Numbered from the stretch's first letter, positions 7,986-16,916 are shown. The stretch: 64,000 nucleotides of DNA from Luteococcus sp048595755 (GCF_048595755.1 NZ_CP184360.1:558001-622000), one strand, 5' to 3'. Program-made: numbers and translations. Notes: generated by a model not told the origin, from the sequence alone.

Positions 7986-9287
7986 TCAGCGCACGGTCAC
8001 GTGCACGTGGTCGTAGTGGTTGGCGGTGGCCGAACCACGATCACTCATCGAGCGCCATCCCTCGCTGGAACGCTGGGTGGTCCAGATCTGCTGGGAGTAG
8101 ATCACCTCGGTGATGCCCAGGCTGGAGGCATTGGCCCGGGCCCAACGGGCCACCTGCCAGCCCAGGTCGCCGGAGACCATGATGTCGAGTGCACGGCCGC
8201 TGCCATGGGCATCGGCGCTACCGCGAGCGCCACCGAAGTTGGTGATCGACGGGAAGTTGGCGCACACGGCACGGTGCACGGCGATGGCATTGGACGTCAG
8301 GCCACTCTCGACGGCGCTCGACTTGCAGGCGGTGCCGCTGGCGGTGCGCGTCGTGCTGGTCTTAGGCTGGACGGTCTGCTTGGACTGCGCAGTCGGCTTG
8401 CTCGAGACGGTGCGGCTGGGCCGGGTGGCCGTCGAGCTGGGGCGAGCGGCCGGCGTGGTCTCGCTGGCGGTGGTGAGGGTCTTGGGAGCCTGGAGCACCA
8501 GGTAGGCCGAGCGCACCCAGCCAGCCTCACCGTTGAACTTCACCTGACGCCAGCCGTCCTCGCGCACGCTGGTGACGCTGACCTTCTGGCCCTCCTCCAA
8601 CAGACCCAGCTTGCGGGCCTGGGTGGTGGGCAGCGAGCGGACGTTGACCGCAGTGGTGGCGTAACGGCTGCCGGTGACCTCCCCGAGCGGACGCACGGTG
8701 GCCCGCTTGCTGGGGGTCGCGGTGCGGCTGGGGGTGGCCTTCTTGGTGGGGGTGGCGGTGCGGCTGGGCGTCGCCTTCTTCGTCGGGGTCGGCGTCCAGC
8801 TGGGGGTGGCCTTCTTCGTGGGAGCCGGGGTCCAGCTCGGGGTTGCCTTCTTGGTCGGGGTGACCTTCTTGGTCGGGGTCGCCTGCTTGGTCGGCGTGGC
8901 CTTGGGCGTCGCCTTTGCAGTCTTGCTCGGCTTGGCGCTGGGCGTGCTGGTCAGCGAGGCGGCGGCCGGGGTGGGCGTGACGCTGGGACGCTGGCTGGAA
9001 CGGCTCACGGAGTGCTCACGGTGACCGGAGACGGCCGGCGTGGAGGCCTCGGCCACGTCGTGGCTGTCGGAGGAGGGCAGCGCCAGTGCGCCACCCACCG
9101 CGACGCCCAAGCCGGCAACCAGGGCCAGCGGGGCAACGAAACGCTTGCGATTGCGCGGTTCCTTCTCAAAACCCGCCCCGTCGTGGAGCGGCTCGACGGC
9201 GGTCTCCAGTTCGTCGGCCTGCAAGATGCTGGCCTGCTCCGCATTGAGGTCGGCGGAGTCGCCATGGTCGTGACGGGGAGTGTGCAC
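7986..9287 (-). CDS. Membrane-anchored SH3b protein with low-complexity linker and peptidase-M15-like C-terminal domain
   Basis: This 433-residue protein has a cytoplasmic N-terminus, one membrane segment (about 50-70), and a long linker of iterated TPTKKATPS-like units. A bacterial SH3 domain follows (ATTAVNVRSLPTTQARKLG onward), then a second low-complexity stretch. The last 110 residues (FGGARGSADAHGSGRALDI ... NHYDHVHV) match the ARB_07466/extensin-like fold related to D-Ala-D-Ala carboxypeptidases. It probably acts at the cell wall; catalytic activity is not proven. The start is GTG 9287 with AAGGACC just upstream. The palindrome AAGCGTAAACGCTT lies 55 bp before the start. Confidence 0.8.
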   Translation of the reverse strand: MHTPRHDHGDSADLNAEQASILQADELETAVEPLHDGAGFEKEPRNRKRFVAPLALVAGLGVAVGGALALPSSDSHDVAEASTPAVSGHREHSVSRSSQRPSVTPTPAAASLTSTPSAKPSKTAKATPKATPTKQATPTKKVTPTKKATPSWTPAPTKKATPSWTPTPTKKATPSRTATPTKKATPSRTATPSKRATVRPLGEVTGSRYATTAVNVRSLPTTQARKLGLLEEGQKVSVTSVREDGWRQVKFNGEAGWVRSAYLVLQAPKTLTTASETTPAARPSSTATRPSRTVSSKPTAQSKQTVQPKTSTTRTASGTACKSSAVESGLTSNAIAVHRAVCANFPSITNFGGARGSADAHGSGRALDIMVSGDLGWQVARWARANASSLGITEVIYSQQIWTTQRSSEGWRSMSDRGSATANHYDHVHVTVR

Positions 9288-9341
9288 AGAAGGTCCTTAG
9301 CAGTGATCTGATGGTGAAGCAGTGAGCTGTGGTTGAGCCAC

Positions 9342-9355
9342 AAGCGTAAACGCTT
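9342..9355. promoter_or_regulatory. Palindromic operator-like site (LacI/cre type)
   Basis: AAGCGTAAACGCTT is a near-perfect palindrome between a wall-protein gene and a TetR gene. On the reverse strand GAAAGCGTTTAC resembles a LacI-family or cre operator core. The regulator is unknown. Confidence 0.35.
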
Positions 9356-9378
9356 TCTGAGAAAAACTCAAAGTTGTC

Positions 9379-9963
9379 TCAGGTTCCTTGCTGCACAACG
9401 GACCAGGCGTCGATGACCGCCTGGGCGGCGGCCCGATCCCGCGTCAGGAGGTAGGCCGCCAGCACGGCATCCCCCAAGCCCTGGACCACCGTTGCCACCG
9501 CAGCCGGATCCGCCCCCTGCAGGGCGCCGGTGGTCTGGTCGAAGTCGGTCAACTTGCGCGTCAGCTGCTCCAGGCGCGCCGCCCTCCACCGGGCCGGCAC
9601 CGACTCCTGCCCCTCGGTGCGCAGCGCGTAGTCACTGAGCTCCATGCGGCTCAGGTGCTGCTCCGCGCGGTCCTCGAGGTCGTCCAGGTAGGCAGCCAGG
9701 GCGTTGGCGACCACCTCATGGACTCCCGTGCCCGAGTACTGCACCTGCTCGCAGTAGGCCAGTTCGGCCTCCCCCAGCGAGGCCATGGCCTCGACCATCA
9801 GGTGCTGGTGGGACTCGAAGGCGTAGTGGAAGCTCGCCAACGGCATCCCCGCCTCGGCCGCGATCGCACGCGTGGTGGCGGCTGCCACGCCCGAGCGCCC
9901 AATCACCGCGAGCGCGGCCTCCAGCAGCTTCTGGCGCCTCTCGGCCAGACTCATCCTGGTCAT
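9379..9963 (-). CDS. TetR/AcrR-family transcriptional regulator
   Basis: This 194-residue protein has an N-terminal TetR HTH (RQKLLEAALAVIGRSG, then TTRAIAAEAGMPLASFHYAF), a standard recognition helix, followed by an all-helical ligand-binding domain. The track of open frame extends further upstream, but ATG 9963 is chosen because it begins directly before the HTH and has GGAGG about ten bases upstream. No adjacent exporter or enzyme makes an obvious target. It sits between divergent redox and wall genes and may only control itself. Confidence 0.88.
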   Translation of the reverse strand: MTRMSLAERRQKLLEAALAVIGRSGVAAATTRAIAAEAGMPLASFHYAFESHQHLMVEAMASLGEAELAYCEQVQYSGTGVHEVVANALAAYLDDLEDRAEQHLSRMELSDYALRTEGQESVPARWRAARLEQLTRKLTDFDQTTGALQGADPAAVATVVQGLGDAVLAAYLLTRDRAAAQAVIDAWSVVQQGT

Positions 9964-10205
9964 TCCCCCGAAACCTCCAGTTGTCGCTCGGCCCCCCGGC
10001 CTCGTGCGATCACCACCCGGCGCGCTCGCCGAGTACTGCAATCTGCACAAGTGTCCCACCTCGACGCGCGCCGCGTTGCCACCCGATGGGCGATATGCAG
10101 GGTGAACAACCGGCCGTGGCCGCACGCCAGGGCAGCACCTGACCGCTTCACCGACTGAACGTCCGGCTCCGCTGGTTGCCGAGACAGCGCTTGTAGGGTT
10201 GCCAC

Positions 10206-11102
10206 ATGTCCAGCTCGTCGCACCAGAACCAGCCCCCGTCGCCGCAGCAGCCCTCGCCGCAGCAGCCCGGGAGCCGACCGCTGAGCCCCGGGCAGGGCTG
10301 GAAGCACGGCGCCGACGAACCCGTCGCCACCCCCTCCAACCGGCTGCCCTGGGTGCTGGTCGCGATGTTGAGCGCCCTCAGCCTGCTGCTGGGCGGCGTC
10401 CTGCTGGCACAGAACTCCGAACTGAAGCAGTTGCGCAACCAGGCCAGCAGCGCGACGCCGGCTCCCGCAGACTCCTCCCAGGGCTCCGGGCAGGCCCAGC
10501 AACCCAGCCAGACGCAAGCGCAGCCGTCGCAGAACCCGGCGGCGATCGCCGCGATGAAGAAGCTGCCCCGCCGAGACCCCAAGGACCCCACCGCGATGGG
10601 CAAGGTGGACGCACCCGTCGTGATGATCGAGTGGTCCGACTTCCGCTGTCCCTTCTGCTCGGTATGGACCCGCGAGACCCTGCCCGAGCTGCAGCCCTAC
10701 ATCGATTCGGGCAGCCTGCGCATCGAGCACCGCGACCTGGTGCTCTTCGGCGAGGAGTCGATGAATGCCGCGATGGCGGCACGCGCGGCGGGCAACCAGG
10801 GCAAGTTCTGGGAATTCTCCACCGCGCTGCACAAGGTGGCGCCCACCAGTGGCCACCCCACCATCAAGCAGGCAGACCTGGAGCGTTTCGCCAAGCAGGC
10901 CGGAGTGCCGGACATGGCGAAGTTCACCAAGGACAGCACCAGCGCCACCACCCGCGCGGCCATCGACAAGGACATCGAGGAGGCCCGAAGCCTCGGTCTG
11001 AGCGGGACGCCCTTCTTCGTGGTCAACACCACACCCCTGTCGGGCGCGCAGCCGGCCGAGGTCTTCTCCCAGGTGATCGAGCAGAACGGCGGCAAGAAGT
11101 AG
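10206..11102 (+). CDS. Membrane-anchored DsbA-like thiol-disulfide oxidoreductase
   Basis: This 298-residue protein has a Pro/Gln-rich cytoplasmic N-terminus and one membrane segment at about 48-65 (LPWVLVAMLSALSLLLGGVL). A short linker follows, then a thioredoxin-fold domain with the redox motif CPFC in the context EWSDFRCPFCSVW and the cis-proline loop SGTPFFVV. It probably oxidises or isomerises disulfides outside the membrane. TAGGGT lies six bases before ATG 10206, suggesting a leaderless transcript. A CcdA-like electron carrier is encoded convergently 630 bp downstream, so the two may form one redox route. Confidence 0.85.
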   Translation: MSSSSHQNQPPSPQQPSPQQPGSRPLSPGQGWKHGADEPVATPSNRLPWVLVAMLSALSLLLGGVLLAQNSELKQLRNQASSATPAPADSSQGSGQAQQPSQTQAQPSQNPAAIAAMKKLPRRDPKDPTAMGKVDAPVVMIEWSDFRCPFCSVWTRETLPELQPYIDSGSLRIEHRDLVLFGEESMNAAMAARAAGNQGKFWEFSTALHKVAPTSGHPTIKQADLERFAKQAGVPDMAKFTKDSTSATTRAAIDKDIEEARSLGLSGTPFFVVNTTPLSGAQPAEVFSQVIEQNGGKK

Positions 11103-11113
11103 TCGGAGGTCGC

Positions 11114-11752
11114 TCAGTCGTCGACGGCGGCCCGGAAGGTCTGGCAGCGCTCGCGCAGACTCGCCAGTGAACCCCCCGTGAAGGCGTCACCCAGCAGGGC
11201 CTCGTCGAGCCAGACCGCCACGGCGCCCGCCTCATCCCAGCGACGGGCGGAGTAGGCTCCCAGCCCGCCGCGGGCGGTGATCGTTGCCTCGGGCGCCAGC
11301 TGCACCAAGGCCTCGGGGTAGCCCGAACCCATCACCTCTGCGGGAACCACGACCACCGACGAGATCCCGAGCGACCACGCCTGGCGCACCTCCGTGGGGG
11401 TCAGCGCCGCGACCAGCGTCGGCAGCCCGGCATCGCGAGAGCGCTGCACCAGCTCCTCGTCGGGGCCGCTCAATGAGATGAACTGGGCGCCGGCCTCGAC
11501 GACCTGCGCGAACTGCTCGGCGTTGCCGACGTCGTGTACTCCGAAGACCGCGCGTGGCCCGAAGATGCCAACCAGTCGCGTCACCTCGTCGGCCTTGGCC
11601 ACGGGCAGGCTGAAGGCCCGGATTCCCTCCTGGACCATCACCTCGACGGCGGCCACCAGCGACGGCATGGCCCGGTCGGGCAGGGTGGCCACCAGCTGGC
11701 CTTCCAGCATCAACTCGGGCAGCGGTACGCACTCAGAGCTCATGGCTGTCAT
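11114..11752 (-). CDS. KDPG-aldolase-fold protein lacking the Schiff-base lysine
   Basis: This 212-residue protein resembles 2-keto-3-deoxy-6-phosphogluconate aldolase (Eda) along its length: GAQFISLSGPD, LTPTEVRQAWSLG, and the late PAE segment. In active enzymes the segment reads as in E. coli EFKFFPAE, with the lysine forming the Schiff base. Here it is SVVVVPAE, so that position is valine. The glutamate normally found early in the barrel also appears to be missing (AFSLPVAKAD). It is therefore probably not a working aldolase. The start could be ATG 11752 or 11743; either overlaps the end of the CcdA-like gene, implying coupled translation. Confidence 0.7.
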   Translation of the reverse strand: MTAMSSECVPLPELMLEGQLVATLPDRAMPSLVAAVEVMVQEGIRAFSLPVAKADEVTRLVGIFGPRAVFGVHDVGNAEQFAQVVEAGAQFISLSGPDEELVQRSRDAGLPTLVAALTPTEVRQAWSLGISSVVVVPAEVMGSGYPEALVQLAPEATITARGGLGAYSARRWDEAGAVAVWLDEALLGDAFTGGSLASLRERCQTFRAAVDD

Positions 11753-12575
11753 CTTGCCGCACCCGAGCGCGGTCGCGCTCGGCGAGCCACGCCCAGGCCA
11801 GGACGCCCACCAGGGCGATCACCAGCACCGCCAGTGGCAGGTTCCCCATCCGTCGACCCCAGTCGGCCAGCCGATTCTCCAGATGGAACTGGCTGGTGGC
11901 ATCCAGCAGTCCGCCAGCCTGCCCTCCGGTGACCAGCAGGAACAGGCCCAGCGCGGTGAAGACCAGACCGCTGGCCAATTGGCTCACGGTGGTGCGCAGC
12001 GGCCCCACCGCCACGGGTCGCGGCCTCAACCACTGCCTCTCCCCCAGCCGGAATCGCTGCCACAGCAGGCTGATCAGCATCAGGGGCAGCGCCATGCCCA
12101 GGGCGTAGACCGCCATCAGGGCGCCGGCCAGCACCGGACTGCCGCCCATGGCTGCCAGGGTCAGCACCGAGCCCAGGATCGGCCCGGTGCAGCCGCTGGC
12201 CAGGCCATAGCTGGCACCCAGTGCCACGATCGCCAGCGGCGCGGCCGGGTTGGCGCTCATACGTGCGGGCAGCCCCGGCATCGGCAGGCTCCAGCCACTG
12301 GCGGTCACCAGCCCGAGCACCACCAGCACCACTGCCCCCACCCGCAGCATCGTCGAGGTGTCGGCCAGCAAGGCCTGCCCCAGCGATCCGGCCGCCACGC
12401 CCAGTGGAACCATCGTCGCCAGCAGGCCCAGCAGGAAGAGCAGCAGGCGGCCCACCATCGTGCCCGTACGGGTGAAGGCGAAGGCGAAGAAGCTGGGCAG
12501 CAGCATCGCGGCGCACGGACTGAACAGTGCGGCAAGGCCGCCGAGGAAGGCGACGGCGAAGCTGGTCTGGCCCAT
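11733..12575 (-). CDS. CcdA-like thiol-disulfide electron carrier
   Basis: This 280-residue membrane protein has about six to seven hydrophobic segments. The paired conserved cysteines of the CcdA/DsbD family are visible in FSPCAAMLLPS near the N-terminus and ASGCTGPILGS near the middle. Such proteins carry reducing power across the membrane to periplasmic or extracytoplasmic thiol proteins. The DsbA-like protein encoded convergently at 10206 is a natural partner. The next gene overlaps its 3' end by up to 20 bp. A 22-bp tandem array begins about 50 bp upstream of the start. Confidence 0.85.
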   Translation of the reverse strand: MGQTSFAVAFLGGLAALFSPCAAMLLPSFFAFAFTRTGTMVGRLLLFLLGLLATMVPLGVAAGSLGQALLADTSTMLRVGAVVLVVLGLVTASGWSLPMPGLPARMSANPAAPLAIVALGASYGLASGCTGPILGSVLTLAAMGGSPVLAGALMAVYALGMALPLMLISLLWQRFRLGERQWLRPRPVAVGPLRTTVSQLASGLVFTALGLFLLVTGGQAGGLLDATSQFHLENRLADWGRRMGNLPLAVLVIALVGVLAWAWLAERDRARVRQDDSHEL

Positions 12576-12608
12576 GGGCCGAAGGTTACCCGGGACGGCG
12601 ACAGAGGA

Positions 12609-12627
12609 CCCTTCGACAAGCTCAGGG
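12609..12627. repeat. Dispersed TTCGACARGCTCAGG repeat, copy 2
   Basis: CCCTTCGACAAGCTCAGGG matches the copy at about 3285-3303 except for one base. Related TCGACAGGCTC copies lie at 15939-16064. It directly precedes the tandem array. Confidence 0.65.
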
Positions 12628-12722
12628 GCCGTGGTCAGGGGACTCAGGGGCCGTGGTCAGGGCACTCAGGGGCCGTGGTCAGGGCACTCAGGGGCCGTGG
12701 TCAGGGCACTCAGGGGCCGTGG
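12625..12722. repeat. 22-bp tandem repeat array, four units plus a partial
   Basis: Units begin at 12625, 12647, 12669 and 12691, with ten bases of a fifth at 12713. Each starts GGGGCCGTGGTCAGGG and ends ACTCA; only the first unit differs, by one base. The array ends 59 bp before the helicase start, in the divergent gap with the CcdA-like gene. Confidence 0.9.
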
Positions 12723-12781
12723 CTTGCGAGGGCACGAACCGTGAGCTGCGGACCCAGGGGCCATGGGAGGATGGGGGCACC

Positions 12782-15334
12782 ATGCGCCTCATCGACCAGA
12801 TCCCCGCCCTGGGCCCCAATCCCGGGCCCGACGCCATCTACGAAGCCTTCACCGAATGGGCGGCGAGCAATGGCATCACGCTGTACCCGCACCAGGACGA
12901 GGCGATCCTCGAGATCCTCAGCGGCAACAACGCGATCGTGATGACCCCCACCGGCTCGGGCAAGAGCCTGATCGCCATCGCCGCGCACTTCGCCACCCTG
13001 GCGACCAATGGCGTCAGCTTCTACACCGCCCCCATCAAGGCCCTGGTGAGCGAGAAGTTCTTCGCCCTGTGTGAGGTCTTCGGCGCCACCAATGTGGGCA
13101 TGGTCACCGGCGACGCGTCGGTCAATGCCGATGCCCCGATCATCTGCTGCACCGCCGAGATCCTGGCCAACATCGGCCTGCGGGAAGGGCGCGAGGCCGA
13201 CGTCAGCCAGGTGGTGATGGACGAATACCACTTCGTCGCCGATCCCGATCGCGGCTGGGCGTGGCAGGTGGGTGTCACCGAACTCCCGCAGGCCCAGCAG
13301 ATCCTGATGAGCGCCACACTGGGTGACGTCAGCCAGCTGCGCAAGGACCTCACCCGGCGCTCGGGCCGCGAGACCGCCGTCATCGACGACGCACAGCGTC
13401 CCGTGCCCTTGACCTACCGCTGGGCCATGACCTCGATCCACGAGACCGTCGAGGAGATCGTCGCCACTGGTCAGGCCCCGGTCTACATCGTCCATTCCAC
13501 CCAGGCGGCGGCCCTGGAGCGAGCGCAGGCCCTGCTCAGCGCCAAGCTGGTCACCACCGAGGAACGCCACCAGATCGTGGCGGCGATCGGCCACTTCCGC
13601 TTTGCCGGTGGCTTCGGCCAGACGCTGTCCAAGCTGGTCAAGGCGGGCATCGGTGTGCACCACGCGGGCATGCTGCCCCGCTACCGTCGACTGGTGGAGA
13701 CCTTGGCCCAACAGGGCCTGTTGAAGGTGATCTGCGGCACCGACACCCTGGGCGTGGGCATCAACGTCCCGATCCGCACCGTGCTGTTCACCGCGCTGAG
13801 CAAGTTCGACGGCCGACGGATGCGCATTCTCCGCAGCCGCGAATTCCACCAGATCGCCGGCCGGGCGGGCCGGGCCGGTTACGACACCATCGGCTATGTG
13901 GTGGCGCAGGCACCCGAGCACGTCGTCGAGAACGAGAAGGCGCTGGCCAAGGCCGGCGACGATCCCAAGAAGCGACGCAAGGTGCAGCGCAAGAAGCCAC
14001 CGGAGGGCTTCGTCAACTACACCGAGGAGAGCTTCCAGAAGCTGGTCAACTCGGTTCCCGAGACGCTGCACGCCAGAATGAGGATCACCAATGCGATGCT
14101 GCTCAACCTGCTGGAGCGCGACGAGGACACCGCGCAGGCCGTGGTGAACCTGATCGAGGAATCGGTGCCCGACGAGGCGACCCGCCGCAAGCTGAAGCGT
14201 CGGGCCGTGGCCCTGGGGCGTTCACTCTTGCAGGCCGGGGTGGTCACCCGCCTGGATCCGCCCGATCCGTCGGGCCGACGCTACGAGTTGGCCGTCGACC
14301 TGCAGGACAACTTTGCGCTCAACCAGCCGTTGAGCGCCTTCGCGATGGCCGCCTTCGAACTGCTCGACCCGGAGGATCCCGACTACGCGCTGGACCTGGT
14401 GAGCATCATCGAGGCCACCCTCGAGGACCCGATGTTCATCCTCATCCAGCAGCAGTACAAGGCCCGCGGTGAGGCCGTCGCCGAGATGAAGGCCGACGGC
14501 TACGACTACGACGAGCGGATGGAGGCGCTGGAAGAGGTCGAATGGCCCAAGCCCTTGGCCGAGCTGCTCGACCAGGCCTACGAGACCTACCGTCCGAGCC
14601 ATCCGTGGATCGCCGAGAATGCGCTCAGCCCCAAGAGCATCGTGCGCGACATGTACGAACGCGCCATGACCTTCGGCGAATATGTCGCCTTCTACAAGGT
14701 GCAACGCAGCGAGGGGTTGTTGCTGCGCTACCTCTCGGATGCCTACCGCGCGCTGCGCCAGAGCGTTCCGGAACGTTTCGTCACCGAGGAGCTCACCGAC
14801 CTCGTGGAGTGGCTGGGCGAGCTGATCCGGCTCACCGACTCGTCGCTGCTGGACGAGTGGGAGGCCCTGACCGACCCCGAGGCGGATCCCGAGGACCGGC
14901 TCAAGGCCCTCACCCATCCGACGGAGAAGCGCCACCCGGTGACCGGCAACGAACGGGCCTTCACGGTGCTGGTGCGCAATGCCCTGTGGCGCCACGTCGA
15001 ACTGATGGCCGACGACAAGGTGGACGAACTGGCCGAGCTGGACTCCCGCGACCCGAACCGGGTGATGGATGCCGACGCGTGGGACGAGGCTCTGGGCAAC
15101 TACTGGGACGAGCACGACGACATGGGGCTCGACGCGGATGCCCGTGGCCCGCGGATGCTCAGGATCGAGAAGTTCGGCGGCGGTGGTGAACCGCGCACCT
15201 GGCGGGTGGCGCAGATCATCGACGACCCCGACAAGAACCACGACTGGCAGCTGCAGGCCTCGATCAACCTGGATGACTGCGACGAGGCCGGCGAGCTGGT
15301 GCTGCACGTGCTGGGATTCAGCCGCGTCGACTGA
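12782..15334 (+). CDS. Ski2-like DExH RNA/DNA helicase with DUF3516 C-terminus
   Basis: This 850-residue protein has Walker A TPTGSGKS and the Walker B variant MDEYHF. Motif III is SATL, and motif VI lies in HQIAGRAGRAGYD. The last 450 residues form the helical actinobacterial DUF3516 region. The nearest relatives are Ski2/Mtr4-type helicases, usually linked to RNA metabolism; the substrate here is not established. The open frame extends to 12527, but the upstream part translates the tandem repeats, so ATG 12782, preceded by GGGAGG, is the start. A short hairpin follows the stop. Confidence 0.92.
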   Translation: MRLIDQIPALGPNPGPDAIYEAFTEWAASNGITLYPHQDEAILEILSGNNAIVMTPTGSGKSLIAIAAHFATLATNGVSFYTAPIKALVSEKFFALCEVFGATNVGMVTGDASVNADAPIICCTAEILANIGLREGREADVSQVVMDEYHFVADPDRGWAWQVGVTELPQAQQILMSATLGDVSQLRKDLTRRSGRETAVIDDAQRPVPLTYRWAMTSIHETVEEIVATGQAPVYIVHSTQAAALERAQALLSAKLVTTEERHQIVAAIGHFRFAGGFGQTLSKLVKAGIGVHHAGMLPRYRRLVETLAQQGLLKVICGTDTLGVGINVPIRTVLFTALSKFDGRRMRILRSREFHQIAGRAGRAGYDTIGYVVAQAPEHVVENEKALAKAGDDPKKRRKVQRKKPPEGFVNYTEESFQKLVNSVPETLHARMRITNAMLLNLLERDEDTAQAVVNLIEESVPDEATRRKLKRRAVALGRSLLQAGVVTRLDPPDPSGRRYELAVDLQDNFALNQPLSAFAMAAFELLDPEDPDYALDLVSIIEATLEDPMFILIQQQYKARGEAVAEMKADGYDYDERMEALEEVEWPKPLAELLDQAYETYRPSHPWIAENALSPKSIVRDMYERAMTFGEYVAFYKVQRSEGLLLRYLSDAYRALRQSVPERFVTEELTDLVEWLGELIRLTDSSLLDEWEALTDPEADPEDRLKALTHPTEKRHPVTGNERAFTVLVRNALWRHVELMADDKVDELAELDSRDPNRVMDADAWDEALGNYWDEHDDMGLDADARGPRMLRIEKFGGGGEPRTWRVAQIIDDPDKNHDWQLQASINLDDCDEAGELVLHVLGFSRVD

Positions 15335-15357
15335 CCACCCCCGCCCCTTGGGGGTGG
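15335..15357 (+). terminator. Helicase terminator hairpin
   Basis: CCACCCCC (15335-15342) pairs with GGGGGTGG (15350-15357), with a loop of seven bases, immediately after the helicase stop. Confidence 0.6.
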
Positions 15358-15448
15358 GCCGGCGACGACGGCGCGTCTAGTCTGGGAGCAACGAGCGCCG
15401 CCGCTGGGCGGTGCGCACCATGAGCAAACACCCCCAAAGGAGTGCAAC

Positions 15449-15916
15449 ATGGAACTCACCAGCACCTCATTCTCCGACGGCCAGGAGATCCCCCTGGTCT
15501 ACGCCGAGCAGGGCGCCGGAGGCGAGAACACCACGCCCCAGCTCGCCTGGAGCGGTGCCCCGGAGGGCACCCAGAGCTACGCGATCACCGTCTACGATCC
15601 CGATGCCCCCACCGGCTCCGGGTGGTGGCACTGGGTCCTGGTGGACATCCCCGCCGACGTGACCGAGTTGGCCGAAGGTGGCGAGCTGCCCGACGGCGTG
15701 CGCCAGTGGGTCACCGACTACGGCTATGAGGGGTACGGCGGCCCCTGCCCGCCGCCCGGCCCCGCGCACCGCTACATCCACACGGTGCACGCGCTGCCCT
15801 TCGAGACCCTTCCGGTGCCCGACGCCGCCACCAGCGCCCAGGTGCGCTTCACGATCCTGGCCAACCAGCTGGATTCGGCGAGCCTGACCGGGATGTTCGG
15901 CATCGACCCCGAGTGA
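15449..15916 (+). CDS. PEBP-family protein (YbhB/YbcL-like)
   Basis: This 155-residue protein has the phosphatidylethanolamine-binding-protein fold of the bacterial YbhB/YbcL group. The family blocks YDPDAPTGSGWWHWVLVDIP and YGGPCPPPGPAHRYIHTVHAL are both present. It has no signal peptide and is probably cytoplasmic. The biochemical role of these bacterial proteins is poorly defined. The start ATG 15449 has AAGGAG eight bases upstream. The gene appears to be transcribed alone, with dispersed repeats following it. Confidence 0.93.
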   Translation: MELTSTSFSDGQEIPLVYAEQGAGGENTTPQLAWSGAPEGTQSYAITVYDPDAPTGSGWWHWVLVDIPADVTELAEGGELPDGVRQWVTDYGYEGYGGPCPPPGPAHRYIHTVHALPFETLPVPDAATSAQVRFTILANQLDSASLTGMFGIDPE

Positions 15917-15938
15917 GCATTCCCCGAGGTCGCGGGAC

Positions 15939-16064
15939 GTGACCTCGACAGGCTCCGCCACCGGAACCACGACCCCCGAGCCCGGAAAGTGACCTCGACA
16001 GGCTCGGCCACCGGAACCACGATCCCCGAGCTTGTCGACCACGGCCCCCGAGCCTGTCGAGGGG
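15939..16064. repeat. Tandem and inverted copies of the TCGACAGGCTC repeat family
   Basis: A 50-bp unit beginning GTGACCTCGACAGGCTC starts at 15939 and again at 15989, with few differences (both contain CCACCGGAACCACGA). It is followed by GAGCTTGTCGAC (about 16029) and an inverted CCCCGAGCCTGTCGAGGGG (about 16046-16064). The same core occurs at 3285 and 12609. It fills the gap between convergent genes and may act as a terminator. Confidence 0.8.
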
Positions 16065-16916
16065 CTACTTGCTGGCCACCGCCTGTCGGGCGGTGGCCAG
16101 TGCCGTGTCCAGGCGCTTCACCTGCCCGTAGCGCCAACCGGCCGGGTAGCGGTATCGCAGGGTGCTCTTGTGCTGGCTGTCTGGCAGGGCGAGCGTGGCC
16201 CGCAGCTGTTGGGCGCTGCCGATCGCTGACTTCAGCCGCTGCGCCCGGGCTGCCTCCTGCTGCGCAGTGCTGGCAGGCTCCACGGCCAGGTCCCTGACCC
16301 GCTGCTCCACCTGCCCTGCAAGGGTGCATCCGATATTCGGGTCGTAGAGACCGCGCTGGGCCTGCATCGCCTCGTGCTGGGCGGCGGCGACCGGCCCCAG
16401 AAAGGTGTCGGCCCCGTTGACGACGACCCCCGCGGTCAGACCCCGGCGTGCCATCTCGGCACCGATCATCCGGCCGTCGCGGTAGACGACGGCCAGGGTG
16501 CGGCCATAACGGTCGGTGCGCCGCCCGTCGTGTTCCAACTCGACGCTCGAGCCGACGGGCAGCAGTTCGGCCAGCGCCGCGCTGGCCTGCGGGCCCAGGC
16601 ACTCCACCGGGGTGCCGGCCTTCTTGGTCTCCGGGGTGTCGATGTTGAGGATGCGCACGGTGGTGCTGCGGCCGGACAACTTCACGCTGAGGGTGTCACC
16701 GTCGCTGATGCGGACCACGGTGCCCTGGCGTCGCGTTGCGCTGGGCGGGGCCGACGACCCGCTGGGGCTGGCCGTGGTCGCACTGGGCGACGGTGCGGGG
16801 CGGCCAGCAAGGTCCCCGTCACGCCAGCGCTGCCACCACACCGGCCCCACGACGGCGCAGAACAATGCCACCACCAGCAGGGCCGCGATCACCTCTCCCC
16901 TCGCTCGCCCACTCAT
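16065..16916 (-). CDS. Membrane-anchored thermonuclease-like (SNase) protein
   Basis: This 283-residue protein has an N-terminal membrane segment (about 9-30) and a Ser/Pro-rich linker. A staphylococcal-nuclease domain at about 62-190 shows ISDGDTLSV, RILNIDTPET and RTDRYGRTLAVVY, which supply the metal ligands, catalytic glutamate and arginines. The C-terminal 90 residues look helical and have no motif that I recognise. It probably cuts nucleic acids outside the membrane. The gene is convergent with the PEBP gene across repeats. Confidence 0.85.
   Translation of the reverse strand: MSGRARGEVIAALLVVALFCAVVGPVWWQRWRDGDLAGRPAPSPSATTASPSGSSAPPSATRRQGTVVRISDGDTLSVKLSGRSTTVRILNIDTPETKKAGTPVECLGPQASAALAELLPVGSSVELEHDGRRTDRYGRTLAVVYRDGRMIGAEMARRGLTAGVVVNGADTFLGPVAAAQHEAMQAQRGLYDPNIGCTLAGQVEQRVRDLAVEPASTAQQEAARAQRLKSAIGSAQQLRATLALPDSQHKSTLRYRYPAGWRYGQVKRLDTALATARQAVASK

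Noticed and set aside
9288..9378. c-di-AMP (ydaO-type) riboswitch before the wall protein
   Set aside because: The gap is too short and lacks the conserved core; only a palindrome and a small hairpin are seen.
12625..12722. Tandem array considered as a CRISPR
   Set aside because: Units are contiguous with no spacers, and no cas gene is present.
12527..12781. N-terminal extension of the helicase
   Set aside because: The added part translates the tandem repeat and lies before the ribosome site at ATG 12782.
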